The notes below the pieces were generated by a model, which did not search any database, was not told where the DNA came from, and worked only from the letters and a program-made list of their open reading frames with translations. 11,832 bases of DNA, taken from Spirochaetaceae bacterium. Its GTDB lineage: Bacteria > Spirochaetota > Spirochaetia > Treponematales > Breznakiellaceae. Shown in pieces: positions 5,449 through 11,344 of this stretch. A program made the position numbers and the translations under genes. Numbering within the stretch: the stretch's first letter is position 1; each line of letters opens with the position of its first letter. The stretch is from NCBI GenBank assembly GCA_031265015.1, contig JAISDG010000053.1, positions 1 to 11,832 on the forward strand. Reading direction: 5' to 3'.

Positions 5449-6855
5449 ATGGCCAATGAAGGGATAATAACCCAGATTGTAGGACCGGTGGTGGATGTCC
5501 GTTTTGAAGAAGGCAGGGTACCGGCGATTTTAACGGCCCTGGAGGTGGGTGTTCCCGCGCTTACAGCCGCCGCCGTGTCCAAAGGCCAGGTGATCCTGGA
5601 AGTGCTCCAGCATATCGGGGACAACCGGGTCCGCTGCGTCGCCATGGAAGCTACCGAGGGCCTTGCCCGGGGGCTTACGGCGAGGGATACGGGTAAACCC
5701 ATCAGCGTCCCCGTGGGGGAGCCGGTACTGGGCCGGATGTTCTCCGTGACCGGCAGGATCATCGACGACAAGGGGGCCTTTACCCCCGGCGAATATGCCT
5801 CTATCCACCGGCCCGCGCCGGGCTTTGCCGAACAGCGGCCCGCCACGGAGGTGTTTGAAACGGGAATCAAGGTGATCGACCTGATCGCCCCCTACGCCAA
5901 GGGTGGGAAAATCGGCCTCTTCGGCGGCGCCGGGGTGGGAAAGACCGTTATCATCATGGAACTAATCCGGAATATCGCCACCGAACATTCGGGGTATTCG
6001 GTGTTTGCCGGTGTCGGGGAGCGGAGCCGGGAAGGCGCCGATCTCTGGCGCGAAATGAACGAAAGCGGGGTTATCGGCAAGACGGCCCTGGTCTTCGGCC
6101 AGATGAACGAGCCCCCCGGCGCCCGGATGCGGGTAGCTTTGGCGGGCCTTACCATGGCGGAACATTTCCGGGACAAGGGGGGACAGGACGTCCTGCTCTT
6201 TATCGACAATATTTTCCGGTTTATCCAGGCGGGGGCCGAGGTTTCCGCCCTCCTGGGCAGGATACCCAGCGCGGTGGGTTACCAGCCCACCCTGGCCAAC
6301 GAAATGGGCGCCCTCCAGGAACGGATCGCCAGTACTTCCAAGGGTTCCATTACCAGTATCCAGGCGGTGTATGTTCCCGCCGACGACTTAACCGATCCGG
6401 CCCCGGCCACCACCTTTGCCCACCTGGACGCCACCACCACCCTGTCCAGAAAAATCGTGGAACTGGGGATTTATCCCGCCGTGGATCCGCTGGCTTCCAG
6501 CTCCCGGATTCTCGATCCCGCGGTGATAGGGGACGATCATTACAACACCGCCCGCCGGACCCAGCAGATCCTCCAGCGGTACAAGGAACTCCAGGACATC
6601 ATCGCAATCCTCGGTATGGACGAACTTTCCGCCGAGGACAAACTCCTGGTGGCCCGGGCCCGCAAGGTTCAGCGTTTCTTTTCCCAGCCTTTCTTTGTGG
6701 CGGAAAAGTTTTCCGGCATCGACGGCCGGTATGTGCCGGTAAAGGAAACAATCCGGGGCTTTAAGATGATCCTGGACGGCGAATGTGATTCGGTTTCCGA
6801 ACAGGCGTTTTTTATGGCCGGCGGCATCGACGACGTCCTGGCCAAGGCAAAGTAG
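5449..6855 (+). CDS. atpD: ATP synthase F1 subunit beta (catalytic)
   Basis: This 468-residue catalytic subunit has the usual length. It opens with GIITQIVGPVVDVRF, the standard beta-barrel start. Walker A is GGAGVGKT (159-166). The catalytic glutamate is E191 in GVGERSREG. The MNEPPGARMRVALAGLTMAEHFRD segment follows, and LLFIDNIFRF is the Walker B strand. The loop SALLGRIPSAVGYQPTLANEMG, the DPAPATTFAHLDATTTLSR segment and the DELSAED catch-loop sequence are all intact. It hydrolyses or makes ATP at the alpha/beta interface. A 44-nt gap from atpG holds the ribosome binding site; atpC follows 6 nt after the stop. Confidence 0.98.
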   Translation: MANEGIITQIVGPVVDVRFEEGRVPAILTALEVGVPALTAAAVSKGQVILEVLQHIGDNRVRCVAMEATEGLARGLTARDTGKPISVPVGEPVLGRMFSVTGRIIDDKGAFTPGEYASIHRPAPGFAEQRPATEVFETGIKVIDLIAPYAKGGKIGLFGGAGVGKTVIIMELIRNIATEHSGYSVFAGVGERSREGADLWREMNESGVIGKTALVFGQMNEPPGARMRVALAGLTMAEHFRDKGGQDVLLFIDNIFRFIQAGAEVSALLGRIPSAVGYQPTLANEMGALQERIASTSKGSITSIQAVYVPADDLTDPAPATTFAHLDATTTLSRKIVELGIYPAVDPLASSSRILDPAVIGDDHYNTARRTQQILQRYKELQDIIAILGMDELSAEDKLLVARARKVQRFFSQPFFVAEKFSGIDGRYVPVKETIRGFKMILDGECDSVSEQAFFMAGGIDDVLAKAK

Positions 6856-6861
6856 GGGCGG

Positions 6862-7269
6862 ATGGTTCTTTTTAAGTTTGAGGTACATACCCCCTACCGC
6901 CGGTTTTTTTCGGACGAGGCGGAGGCGATAACCCTTACCCTGCCGGACGGAGAAATAACCGTCTACGCCAACCATTCGTTTTTTACCGCGCCGGTCATGG
7001 CGGGGATCCTTAAAATCAAGGACAAAACCGGGGTATGGAAAAGCGCCTTTATCTCGGAGGGTCTTTTGGAAGTCAAAAACCACAATACCATCCTTATGGC
7101 CGACGCCGCCGAATGGCCTTCGGAAATAGACCGGGAACGGGCCCTGGAGGCAAAGCAAAAAGCGGAAGAAACCATCAGTCTGGGTATGTTCAAGTTTGAA
7201 ACCGCCGCCGCCGAAGCGGCCCTGAGGAGGGCCCGGTTCCGGCTTAAGGCCGCGGACGTGAATAATTGA
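6862..7269 (+). CDS. atpC: ATP synthase F1 subunit epsilon
   Basis: This 135-residue rotor-foot and regulatory subunit has an N-terminal beta-sandwich of the expected form: FEVHTPYRRFFSDEAEAITLTLPDGEITVYANH, then ISEGLLEVKNHNTILMADAAEWPSEID. A C-terminal helical hairpin (RERALEAKQKAEETIS... AALRRARFRLKAA) matches the pair of helices that inhibits ATP hydrolysis in other bacteria. The protein has the usual length. AGGGG at 6854-6858 overlaps the atpD stop and serves as its ribosome binding site. It is the last atp cistron; I see no terminator after it, and the next promoter overlaps its stop codon. Confidence 0.95.
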   Translation: MVLFKFEVHTPYRRFFSDEAEAITLTLPDGEITVYANHSFFTAPVMAGILKIKDKTGVWKSAFISEGLLEVKNHNTILMADAAEWPSEIDRERALEAKQKAEETISLGMFKFETAAAEAALRRARFRLKAADVNN

Positions 7270-7295
7270 CCAAATCCCCGTGAATTTTGTATGCT
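7266..7295 (+). promoter_or_regulatory. Promoter of iorA, predicted leaderless
   Basis: TTGACC (7266-7271), an 18-nt spacer and TATGCT (7290-7295) form a reasonable sigma-70-type promoter. Seven bases separate the -10 from ATG 7303, so transcription should start at or within 1-2 nt of that ATG. The earlier in-frame ATG at 7291 lies inside the -10 box and could not be in the transcript. Confidence 0.5.
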
Positions 7296-7302
7296 GGGCC
7301 GC

Positions 7303-9135
7303 ATGAGCGAAACAAAAAACACCCCGGCGGAGCTCACCCTTCTGGGAGATGAGGCGGCGGCCCTGGGAGCGATTCACGCGGGACTTTCCGCCGCCTACGG
7401 CTATCCCGGCACCCCCTCCACGGAAATTATGGAATACCTGCAGGAGGAAGCCGAAAAACGGAACGGGAACTCCGGTTCTTTTACCGCCCGCTGGTGCGCC
7501 AACGAAAAGACCGCCATGGAAGCGGCCCTGGGAACTTCCTTTGCGGGCCGGAGGGCCATCGTCACCATGAAACATGTGGGCCTTAACGTCGCCGCGGACC
7601 CCTTCATGAACGGGGCGCTGCTGGGTATCAAGGGGGGGCTGGTGGTGGCCGTCGCGGACGATCCGGGGATGCACAGTTCCCAGGGGGAACAGGATTCCCG
7701 GTACTACGCGTTTTTTGCCCTGGTCCCCTGTCTGGAACCCCGGAATCAGCAGGAAGCCTATGACATGACCAGGGAAGCCTTTGATATTTCCGAGCGTTTC
7801 CAGGTACCGGTGATGCTGCGGCTGGTGACCCGCCTTTCCCACGCCCGGTCCGCGGTTACCTGCGCCGAAAGCCGTCCGCAGAATCCCCGGGTAAAAACGG
7901 AAGACAAAACCCGGTGGATGCTCCTTCCCGCCTATGCCCGCCGGAACTACGCGGCTCTGGTCGAAAAACAACAAACCCTGGAAGCCTGGTCGGAAGAACA
8001 CGCGGAAAAGAACCTGGAACTTTCCGGCGGAACGGCCCCTTTCGCGGTGATCACCGCGGGTCTGGGAGGAAACTACTACGAAGAAAACCTCCCCGATCTC
8101 CGGGCCCTCTGCGGCTGTACCCCGCCCCGCCTTCACATAGAAGCCTATCCCCTGCCCCGGGCGTCAATCCGGCGGCTCTGCGAATCCTTTCCCGGCGGCC
8201 GGTCCGGGGGAAAAATCCTGGTTATCGAAGAGGGCCAGCCCCTGATCGAAGAAAAGCTCCGGGGGATCCTGCCCCACCATGTACGGATCCTGGGCAGGCT
8301 GGAACCGGCATATTCCGCCGGGGAAACGCCGGCTGATAGGGCCGGGCCGTCCGCCGTTCCCCCGGACGGTACTCCGCCGCTCCCCCGGACCGGGGAACTG
8401 GACCCGGACAATGTCAGGGCGGCCCTGGGGCTTTCCCCCCGAAAAACAGCGCTGGACGCCAGGTCCGGCGGGGCGGAAAGCGGAGCGGCCCCCGGCGGGA
8501 TCGTCCCGGCGGCGGGCAAAACACAGGGCCCGGATTTGCTGTCACGATTACCGGGCAGGCCGCCCCAGCTCTGTACGGGCTGTCCCCACGCGGACAGCTA
8601 TGAAACAATCAACAGGGTTACCGCCGCCCTGGACGGCGCGCCGGGCCGCCCGGACGTGTCGGTTACTTCCGACATCGGCTGCTATTCCCTGGGAGCTTCC
8701 CCGCCCTACTCTGCCATCGAAAGCATCGTCTGTATGGGGGCCAGCGTGGGCATGGCCCGGGGCGCCGCGGACGCGGGCATCCCCTACGCCTTCGCCGTCA
8801 TCGGGGATTCCACATTTATCCATTCCGGCCTGCCGGGTCTTATCGACGCGGTGGAAGCAAATACCCCCATGACGCTCATCATCCTGGATAATTCCATCGT
8901 CGCCATGACCGGCTGCCAGAAGACGGCTTTCCCCTCCTCAAAACTCAAGTCCCTTATCCTGGGTACGGGCCTGGATCCTTCCCACTATCTTGAGCTGGAA
9001 GCAAAAAAACAGCTTATCGAAGAAAACGCCGCAAAACTAAAAAAGGAAGCGGAATACCGGGGCCTTTCGGTGGCGGTCTTTAAGCGGGAATGTCTTGAAG
9101 CGGCCCGGAAACGGCTTAAGGCGGCAAAATCCTAA
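7303..9135 (+). CDS. iorA: Indolepyruvate:ferredoxin oxidoreductase alpha subunit, lacking the C-terminal ferredoxin domain
   Basis: This 610-residue TPP-dependent 2-oxoacid oxidoreductase subunit converts aryl-pyruvate plus CoA to aryl-acetyl-CoA, CO2 and reduced ferredoxin, reversibly. The N-terminal domain carries LLGDEAAALGAIHAGLSAAYGYPGTPSTEI and the substrate/TPP segments CANEKTAMEAALGTSFAGRRAIVTMKHVGLN and DDPGMHSSQGEQDSR. The C-terminal half has LCTGCPHADSYE (423-434) and the TPP/metal motif GDSTFIHSGLPGLIDAVEANTP...LDNSIVAMTGCQ (501-539). Residues about 335-420 form a Pro/Gly/Ala-rich linker that looks longer than usual. The protein stops soon after the segment GLSVAVFKREC. Most family members continue into two [4Fe-4S] ferredoxin motifs there, and none is present here or in the 95 nt that follow. 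The start at 7303 is chosen because ATG 7291 lies in the promoter. Its partner iorB lies about 1 kb downstream. Confidence 0.92.
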   Translation: MSETKNTPAELTLLGDEAAALGAIHAGLSAAYGYPGTPSTEIMEYLQEEAEKRNGNSGSFTARWCANEKTAMEAALGTSFAGRRAIVTMKHVGLNVAADPFMNGALLGIKGGLVVAVADDPGMHSSQGEQDSRYYAFFALVPCLEPRNQQEAYDMTREAFDISERFQVPVMLRLVTRLSHARSAVTCAESRPQNPRVKTEDKTRWMLLPAYARRNYAALVEKQQTLEAWSEEHAEKNLELSGGTAPFAVITAGLGGNYYEENLPDLRALCGCTPPRLHIEAYPLPRASIRRLCESFPGGRSGGKILVIEEGQPLIEEKLRGILPHHVRILGRLEPAYSAGETPADRAGPSAVPPDGTPPLPRTGELDPDNVRAALGLSPRKTALDARSGGAESGAAPGGIVPAAGKTQGPDLLSRLPGRPPQLCTGCPHADSYETINRVTAALDGAPGRPDVSVTSDIGCYSLGASPPYSAIESIVCMGASVGMARGAADAGIPYAFAVIGDSTFIHSGLPGLIDAVEANTPMTLIILDNSIVAMTGCQKTAFPSSKLKSLILGTGLDPSHYLELEAKKQLIEENAAKLKKEAEYRGLSVAVFKRECLEAARKRLKAAKS

Positions 9136-9230
9136 AGGCTCTTTACCTGGGCGGCCGCGCCGGCGGGTATCCTCTGCGCCGCCATCGCGGAGCGATTCCG
9201 GCATTGTCGCGTGGAAACGTCAAGGAACAT

Positions 9231-9611
9231 TCATGGGATGGTTACGCTCACTTCACTTGAGTCGGCGCCGGTTTCAACGGCCCCTTTGGCCCGGACTTTA
9301 AAATAATAGGTCCCGGAGGAAGAAAAGAACGGAGCCCGTGGTATAATAAGCCGGTCCTGGCTAAGCGTAACGAGAGGCGAAAGGATGGTTGCCGGTGACG
9401 GAGAAGTACCGTGTACAACTTCAAACCTGGTTCCGGCGGGATAATAGCTCTGGGGGTCATAATGCAGATATATGCTGGCGGCATCGTATGTGGGAGGACG
9501 CAATTCGGCCCGCAGTCCCTCGGGCGTTCCGGGCGCGTAATCGGGGGCGTTGTCACAGCCGGAAAACACCAGAACCAAAAAAACAGCGTATCCTGCCATC
9601 ATTTTTTTCAT
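9231..9611 (-). CDS. Small lipoprotein with FN3-like domain
   Basis: This 126-residue protein begins MKKMMAGYAVFLVLVFSGC, a short basic n-region and hydrophobic core followed by a lipobox-like FSGC with the lipidation Cys at position 19. Phe at -3 is atypical for enteric bacteria but fits the relaxed lipoboxes known in spirochetes. The mature part resembles a single fibronectin type III-like beta sandwich (PEGLRAEL... DAASIYLHYDP... GTYYFKVRAKGAVETGADSSEVSVTIP). No enzymatic motif is visible. It is probably anchored in a membrane and binds something unknown. A GTG two codons upstream (9617) is an alternative start: TATAAA on the minus strand (9631-9626) lies 8 nt before it. It is convergent with iorA and divergent from the XRE regulator. 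Confidence 0.75.
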   Translation of the reverse strand: MKKMMAGYAVFLVLVFSGCDNAPDYAPGTPEGLRAELRPPTYDAASIYLHYDPQSYYPAGTRFEVVHGTSPSPATILSPLVTLSQDRLIIPRAPFFSSSGTYYFKVRAKGAVETGADSSEVSVTIP

Positions 9612-9641
9612 ATCCACACCCCGCCTTTATATCCGCCCATC

Positions 9642-9655
9642 GTAACAAATGTTAC
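9642..9655. promoter_or_regulatory. Candidate operator palindrome between divergent genes
   Basis: GTAACA and TGTTAC form a perfect 6-bp inverted repeat with a 2-nt spacer. It lies in the AT-rich stretch between the start of the minus-strand lipoprotein and the plus-strand XRE regulator. Its size fits a dimeric helix-turn-helix repressor site, and it sits just upstream of the TATAAA on the lipoprotein side. Binding by the adjacent regulator is an inference. Confidence 0.4.
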
Positions 9656-9729
9656 CCAAGTAATACCGTATATATCACATACTATCATCGGTTTGCCGGA
9701 TTGTCTAGTTGAACACAAAATACAGGGGT

Positions 9730-10047
9730 ATGGATGAAAAAGATGTGCGAACCCTGCTCAGTTCCAATGTCAGGCGGCTGCGCCGGTTTCGGGAATGGTC
9801 CCAGGCCAAGCTGGCGGAAAAAATCGATGTTTCGGTCAACTTCCTTGCGGATATTGAAACCGGTAAAAGCTGGGTTTCATCGCTGACCCTGGCAAAACTG
9901 GCAAACGCTTTTGAAATCGCTGTATATGAACTGTTTAGGGAGCCCGCAAAGGACGAAACCAGGGACCTCCTGGTCCGTCTGGTAAGCGATATTTCGTCAA
10001 CCCTGAACCAGTCTCTGGAAAAAATATCCCGGCGGTATCTGCCATAG
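9730..10047 (+). CDS. XRE/Cro-type helix-turn-helix regulator
   Basis: This 105-residue protein is almost entirely one HTH domain (about residues 10-62): NVRRLRRFREWSQAKLAEKIDVSVNFLADIETGKSWVSSLTLAKLANAFEIAVYELF. It shows the usual WSQ..LA turn and an IETGKS recognition-helix end. A short charged C-terminal tail (DETRDLLVRLVSDIS...) may dimerise it. I recall many closely similar small regulators in treponemes, one reason for the taxon guess. It is transcribed divergently from the lipoprotein, with a palindrome in the gap. The start could be TTG 9709 (112 residues) or ATG 9730. The ATG matches where the family normally starts, but AGGGG sits only 1 nt before it, so its translation signal is unclear. 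Targets are unknown; the flanking ior genes or the lipoprotein are the obvious candidates. Confidence 0.88.
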   Translation: MDEKDVRTLLSSNVRRLRRFREWSQAKLAEKIDVSVNFLADIETGKSWVSSLTLAKLANAFEIAVYELFREPAKDETRDLLVRLVSDISSTLNQSLEKISRRYLP

Positions 10048-10063
10048 GGACCGGGAACATAAC

Positions 10064-10092
10064 TTGCCGAAGGGCTGAAAAAAGTGTACTGT
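10064..10092 (+). promoter_or_regulatory. Candidate promoter of iorB, predicted near-leaderless
   Basis: TTGCCG (10064-10069), a 17-nt spacer and TACTGT (10087-10092) lie 8 nt before the iorB ATG. The -10 is a poor match (TA and final T only), but the geometry is the same as at iorA, Uma2 and paaK. There is no Shine-Dalgarno in the preceding 20 nt. Confidence 0.35.
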
Positions 10093-10100
10093 CCCTTACT

Positions 10101-10685
10101 ATGAAGTGTGATGTGATTCTGGCCGGCGTAGGGGGGCAGGGAGTACTTTCCATCGCCGCCATCATAGCCCGGGCGGCGGCAGGGGCGGGTTTCCGGGTAC
10201 GGCAAAGCGAAGTCCACGGTATGGCCCAGCGGGGCGGCGCCGTCCTGGCCCACCTGCGGCTTGCCGAAGGCGCCATCGCCGGCGACCTGGTTCCCCGGGG
10301 CGGCGCGGACGCTATTATCTCCATGGAACCCCTGGAAAGCCTCCGCTACCTTTCCTGGCTTGCCCCCTCCGGAGCGGTGGTAACCGCGATGGAACCCTTT
10401 ATCAATATTCCCAACTATCCGGAGATTGCCGAAATAAGGGGAGTTATCCAGAGCCTTCCCAGGACGGCGCCGATAGAAGCCGCCGCCCTGGCAAAAGAAG
10501 CGGGCCTTGCCCGGGCGGTCAACATGGTCATGGTAGGGGCGGCCAGCCCGTATCTGCCGGTATCGACGGACGCGCTGGAAAATACCATCGAGGAAATGTT
10601 CGCCGCCAAAGATCCGAAGCTTGCGGAGGCAAACAAAAAAGCCTTCAACCTGGGAAGGACCGCGGGTAATATCAGGCCGGCATAA
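10101..10685 (+). CDS. iorB: Indolepyruvate:ferredoxin oxidoreductase beta subunit
   Basis: This 194-residue gamma-type 2-oxoacid oxidoreductase domain partners IorA. It opens with CDVILAGVGGQGVLSIAAIIARAA and carries the family motif SEVHGMAQRGGAVLAHLR (36-53). It continues through GGADAIISMEPLESLRYL and ends with ANKKAFNLGRTAG. The length is typical. It is separated from iorA by the lipoprotein and the XRE regulator instead of forming the usual iorAB pair, and appears to have its own promoter. It supplies the domain that binds CoA and completes the enzyme. No cysteine-rich iron-sulfur motif is present here either, so it does not supply the ferredoxin domain missing from IorA. Confidence 0.93.
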   Translation: MKCDVILAGVGGQGVLSIAAIIARAAAGAGFRVRQSEVHGMAQRGGAVLAHLRLAEGAIAGDLVPRGGADAIISMEPLESLRYLSWLAPSGAVVTAMEPFINIPNYPEIAEIRGVIQSLPRTAPIEAAALAKEAGLARAVNMVMVGAASPYLPVSTDALENTIEEMFAAKDPKLAEANKKAFNLGRTAGNIRPA

Positions 10686-10700
10686 GCTGCCCGGGTCGCA

Positions 10701-10729
10701 TTGATCGCCCGCCGCCTTCCGGTTATAGT
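10701..10729 (+). promoter_or_regulatory. Promoter of the Uma2-family gene, predicted leaderless
   Basis: TTGATC (10701-10706), exactly 17 nt, then TATAGT (10724-10729, 5 of 6 matches). Six bases separate the -10 from ATG 10736, so the A of the start codon falls at the expected +1. The AAGGA just before the ATG would lie upstream of the transcript start and is too close to the ATG to act as a ribosome binding site. Confidence 0.6.
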
Positions 10730-10735
10730 AAGGAT

Positions 10736-11317
10736 ATGGCAAACGGAGCGTTGCCGCTGGAAACGGCGGGAAAAAAACATTTTACCTACGCGGAGTATAA
10801 AAACTGGAACCCGGATGAAACCGGCCGTTACGAGCTGATTTACGGTACAGCCTATGCCATGTCCGTCCCGACTTTACAGCACCAGGAACTGCTTACACAA
10901 CTGCTGGTGGAAATCGGAACTTTCCTGCGCGGAAACCCCTGCCGGGTATATGCCGCTCCCGTCGATGTCAGGCTCTTTTACGGGGAAGACGAAAACGACG
11001 ACACGGTGGTTCAGCCGGATCTTATCGTGATCTGCGACGAAAAAAAACGGGGATCCGAAGCCTGCCGGGGCGCGCCGGAATTTGTCGTGGAAATTTTGTC
11101 GCCGTCAAATACGGCCAGCGAAATGGAGCGGAAGTTTGAACTGTACCGGCAGGCGGGGGTTGGGGAATACTGGGTTATCGATCCCCAGAATAAGATACTT
11201 CACGCCCGTCACTTTCATGACGGCCAAATTCTTACCCGCTTTTTCGGCAAAAACGATACGGCCCCGGTAGAAACCCTGAAGGGCCTCGAAATCGCTCTGG
11301 CGCCGGTATTTGCCTGA
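10736..11317 (+). CDS. Uma2 family (DUF820) PD-(D/E)XK nuclease-fold protein
   Basis: This 193-residue protein shows the DUF820 pattern. RYELIYGTAYAMSVPTLQHQELLTQLL (31-57) has the early Glu of ELI. VVQPDLIVICDEKK (91-104) has the catalytic-type Asp in QPD. GAPEFVVEILSPSNTASEMERKFELYRQAGVGEYWVIDPQNK (112-153) has the E-x-L strand and a following Lys. These residues match the PD-(D/E)XK nuclease fold. The biological role of the family is not established; it is abundant in cyanobacteria and occurs scattered elsewhere, often as apparent mobile paralogues. It has its own promoter and no evident tie to the ior or paaK genes beyond position. Its codon use does not stand out from its neighbours. Confidence 0.88.
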   Translation: MANGALPLETAGKKHFTYAEYKNWNPDETGRYELIYGTAYAMSVPTLQHQELLTQLLVEIGTFLRGNPCRVYAAPVDVRLFYGEDENDDTVVQPDLIVICDEKKRGSEACRGAPEFVVEILSPSNTASEMERKFELYRQAGVGEYWVIDPQNKILHARHFHDGQILTRFFGKNDTAPVETLKGLEIALAPVFA

Positions 11318-11338
11318 CAACGGCCTTTGTGGTAACCT
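11310..11338 (+). promoter_or_regulatory. Candidate promoter of paaK, predicted leaderless
   Basis: TTGCCT (11310-11315), a 17-nt spacer and an extended -10 (TG at 11330-11331, TAACCT at 11333-11338) precede ATG 11345 by 6 nt, putting +1 on the A of the ATG. The -10 hexamer is poor, but the TG extension and the spacing support it. The -35 overlaps the last codons of the Uma2 gene. No Shine-Dalgarno is present. Confidence 0.45.
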
Positions 11339-11344
11339 TTTCCC

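Noticed and set aside
6388..8136. 582-codon minus-strand open frame opposite atpD, atpC and iorA
   Set aside because: It is antisense to three clearly real genes. The composition (Gly, Arg, His, Phe rich) is typical of a shadow frame, and no start signals or family motifs are seen.
9136..9230. Possible bidirectional terminator between the convergent iorA and lipoprotein genes
   Set aside because: There are GC-rich inverted segments (GGCGG/CCGCC), but no convincing uninterrupted stem and no T run on either strand.
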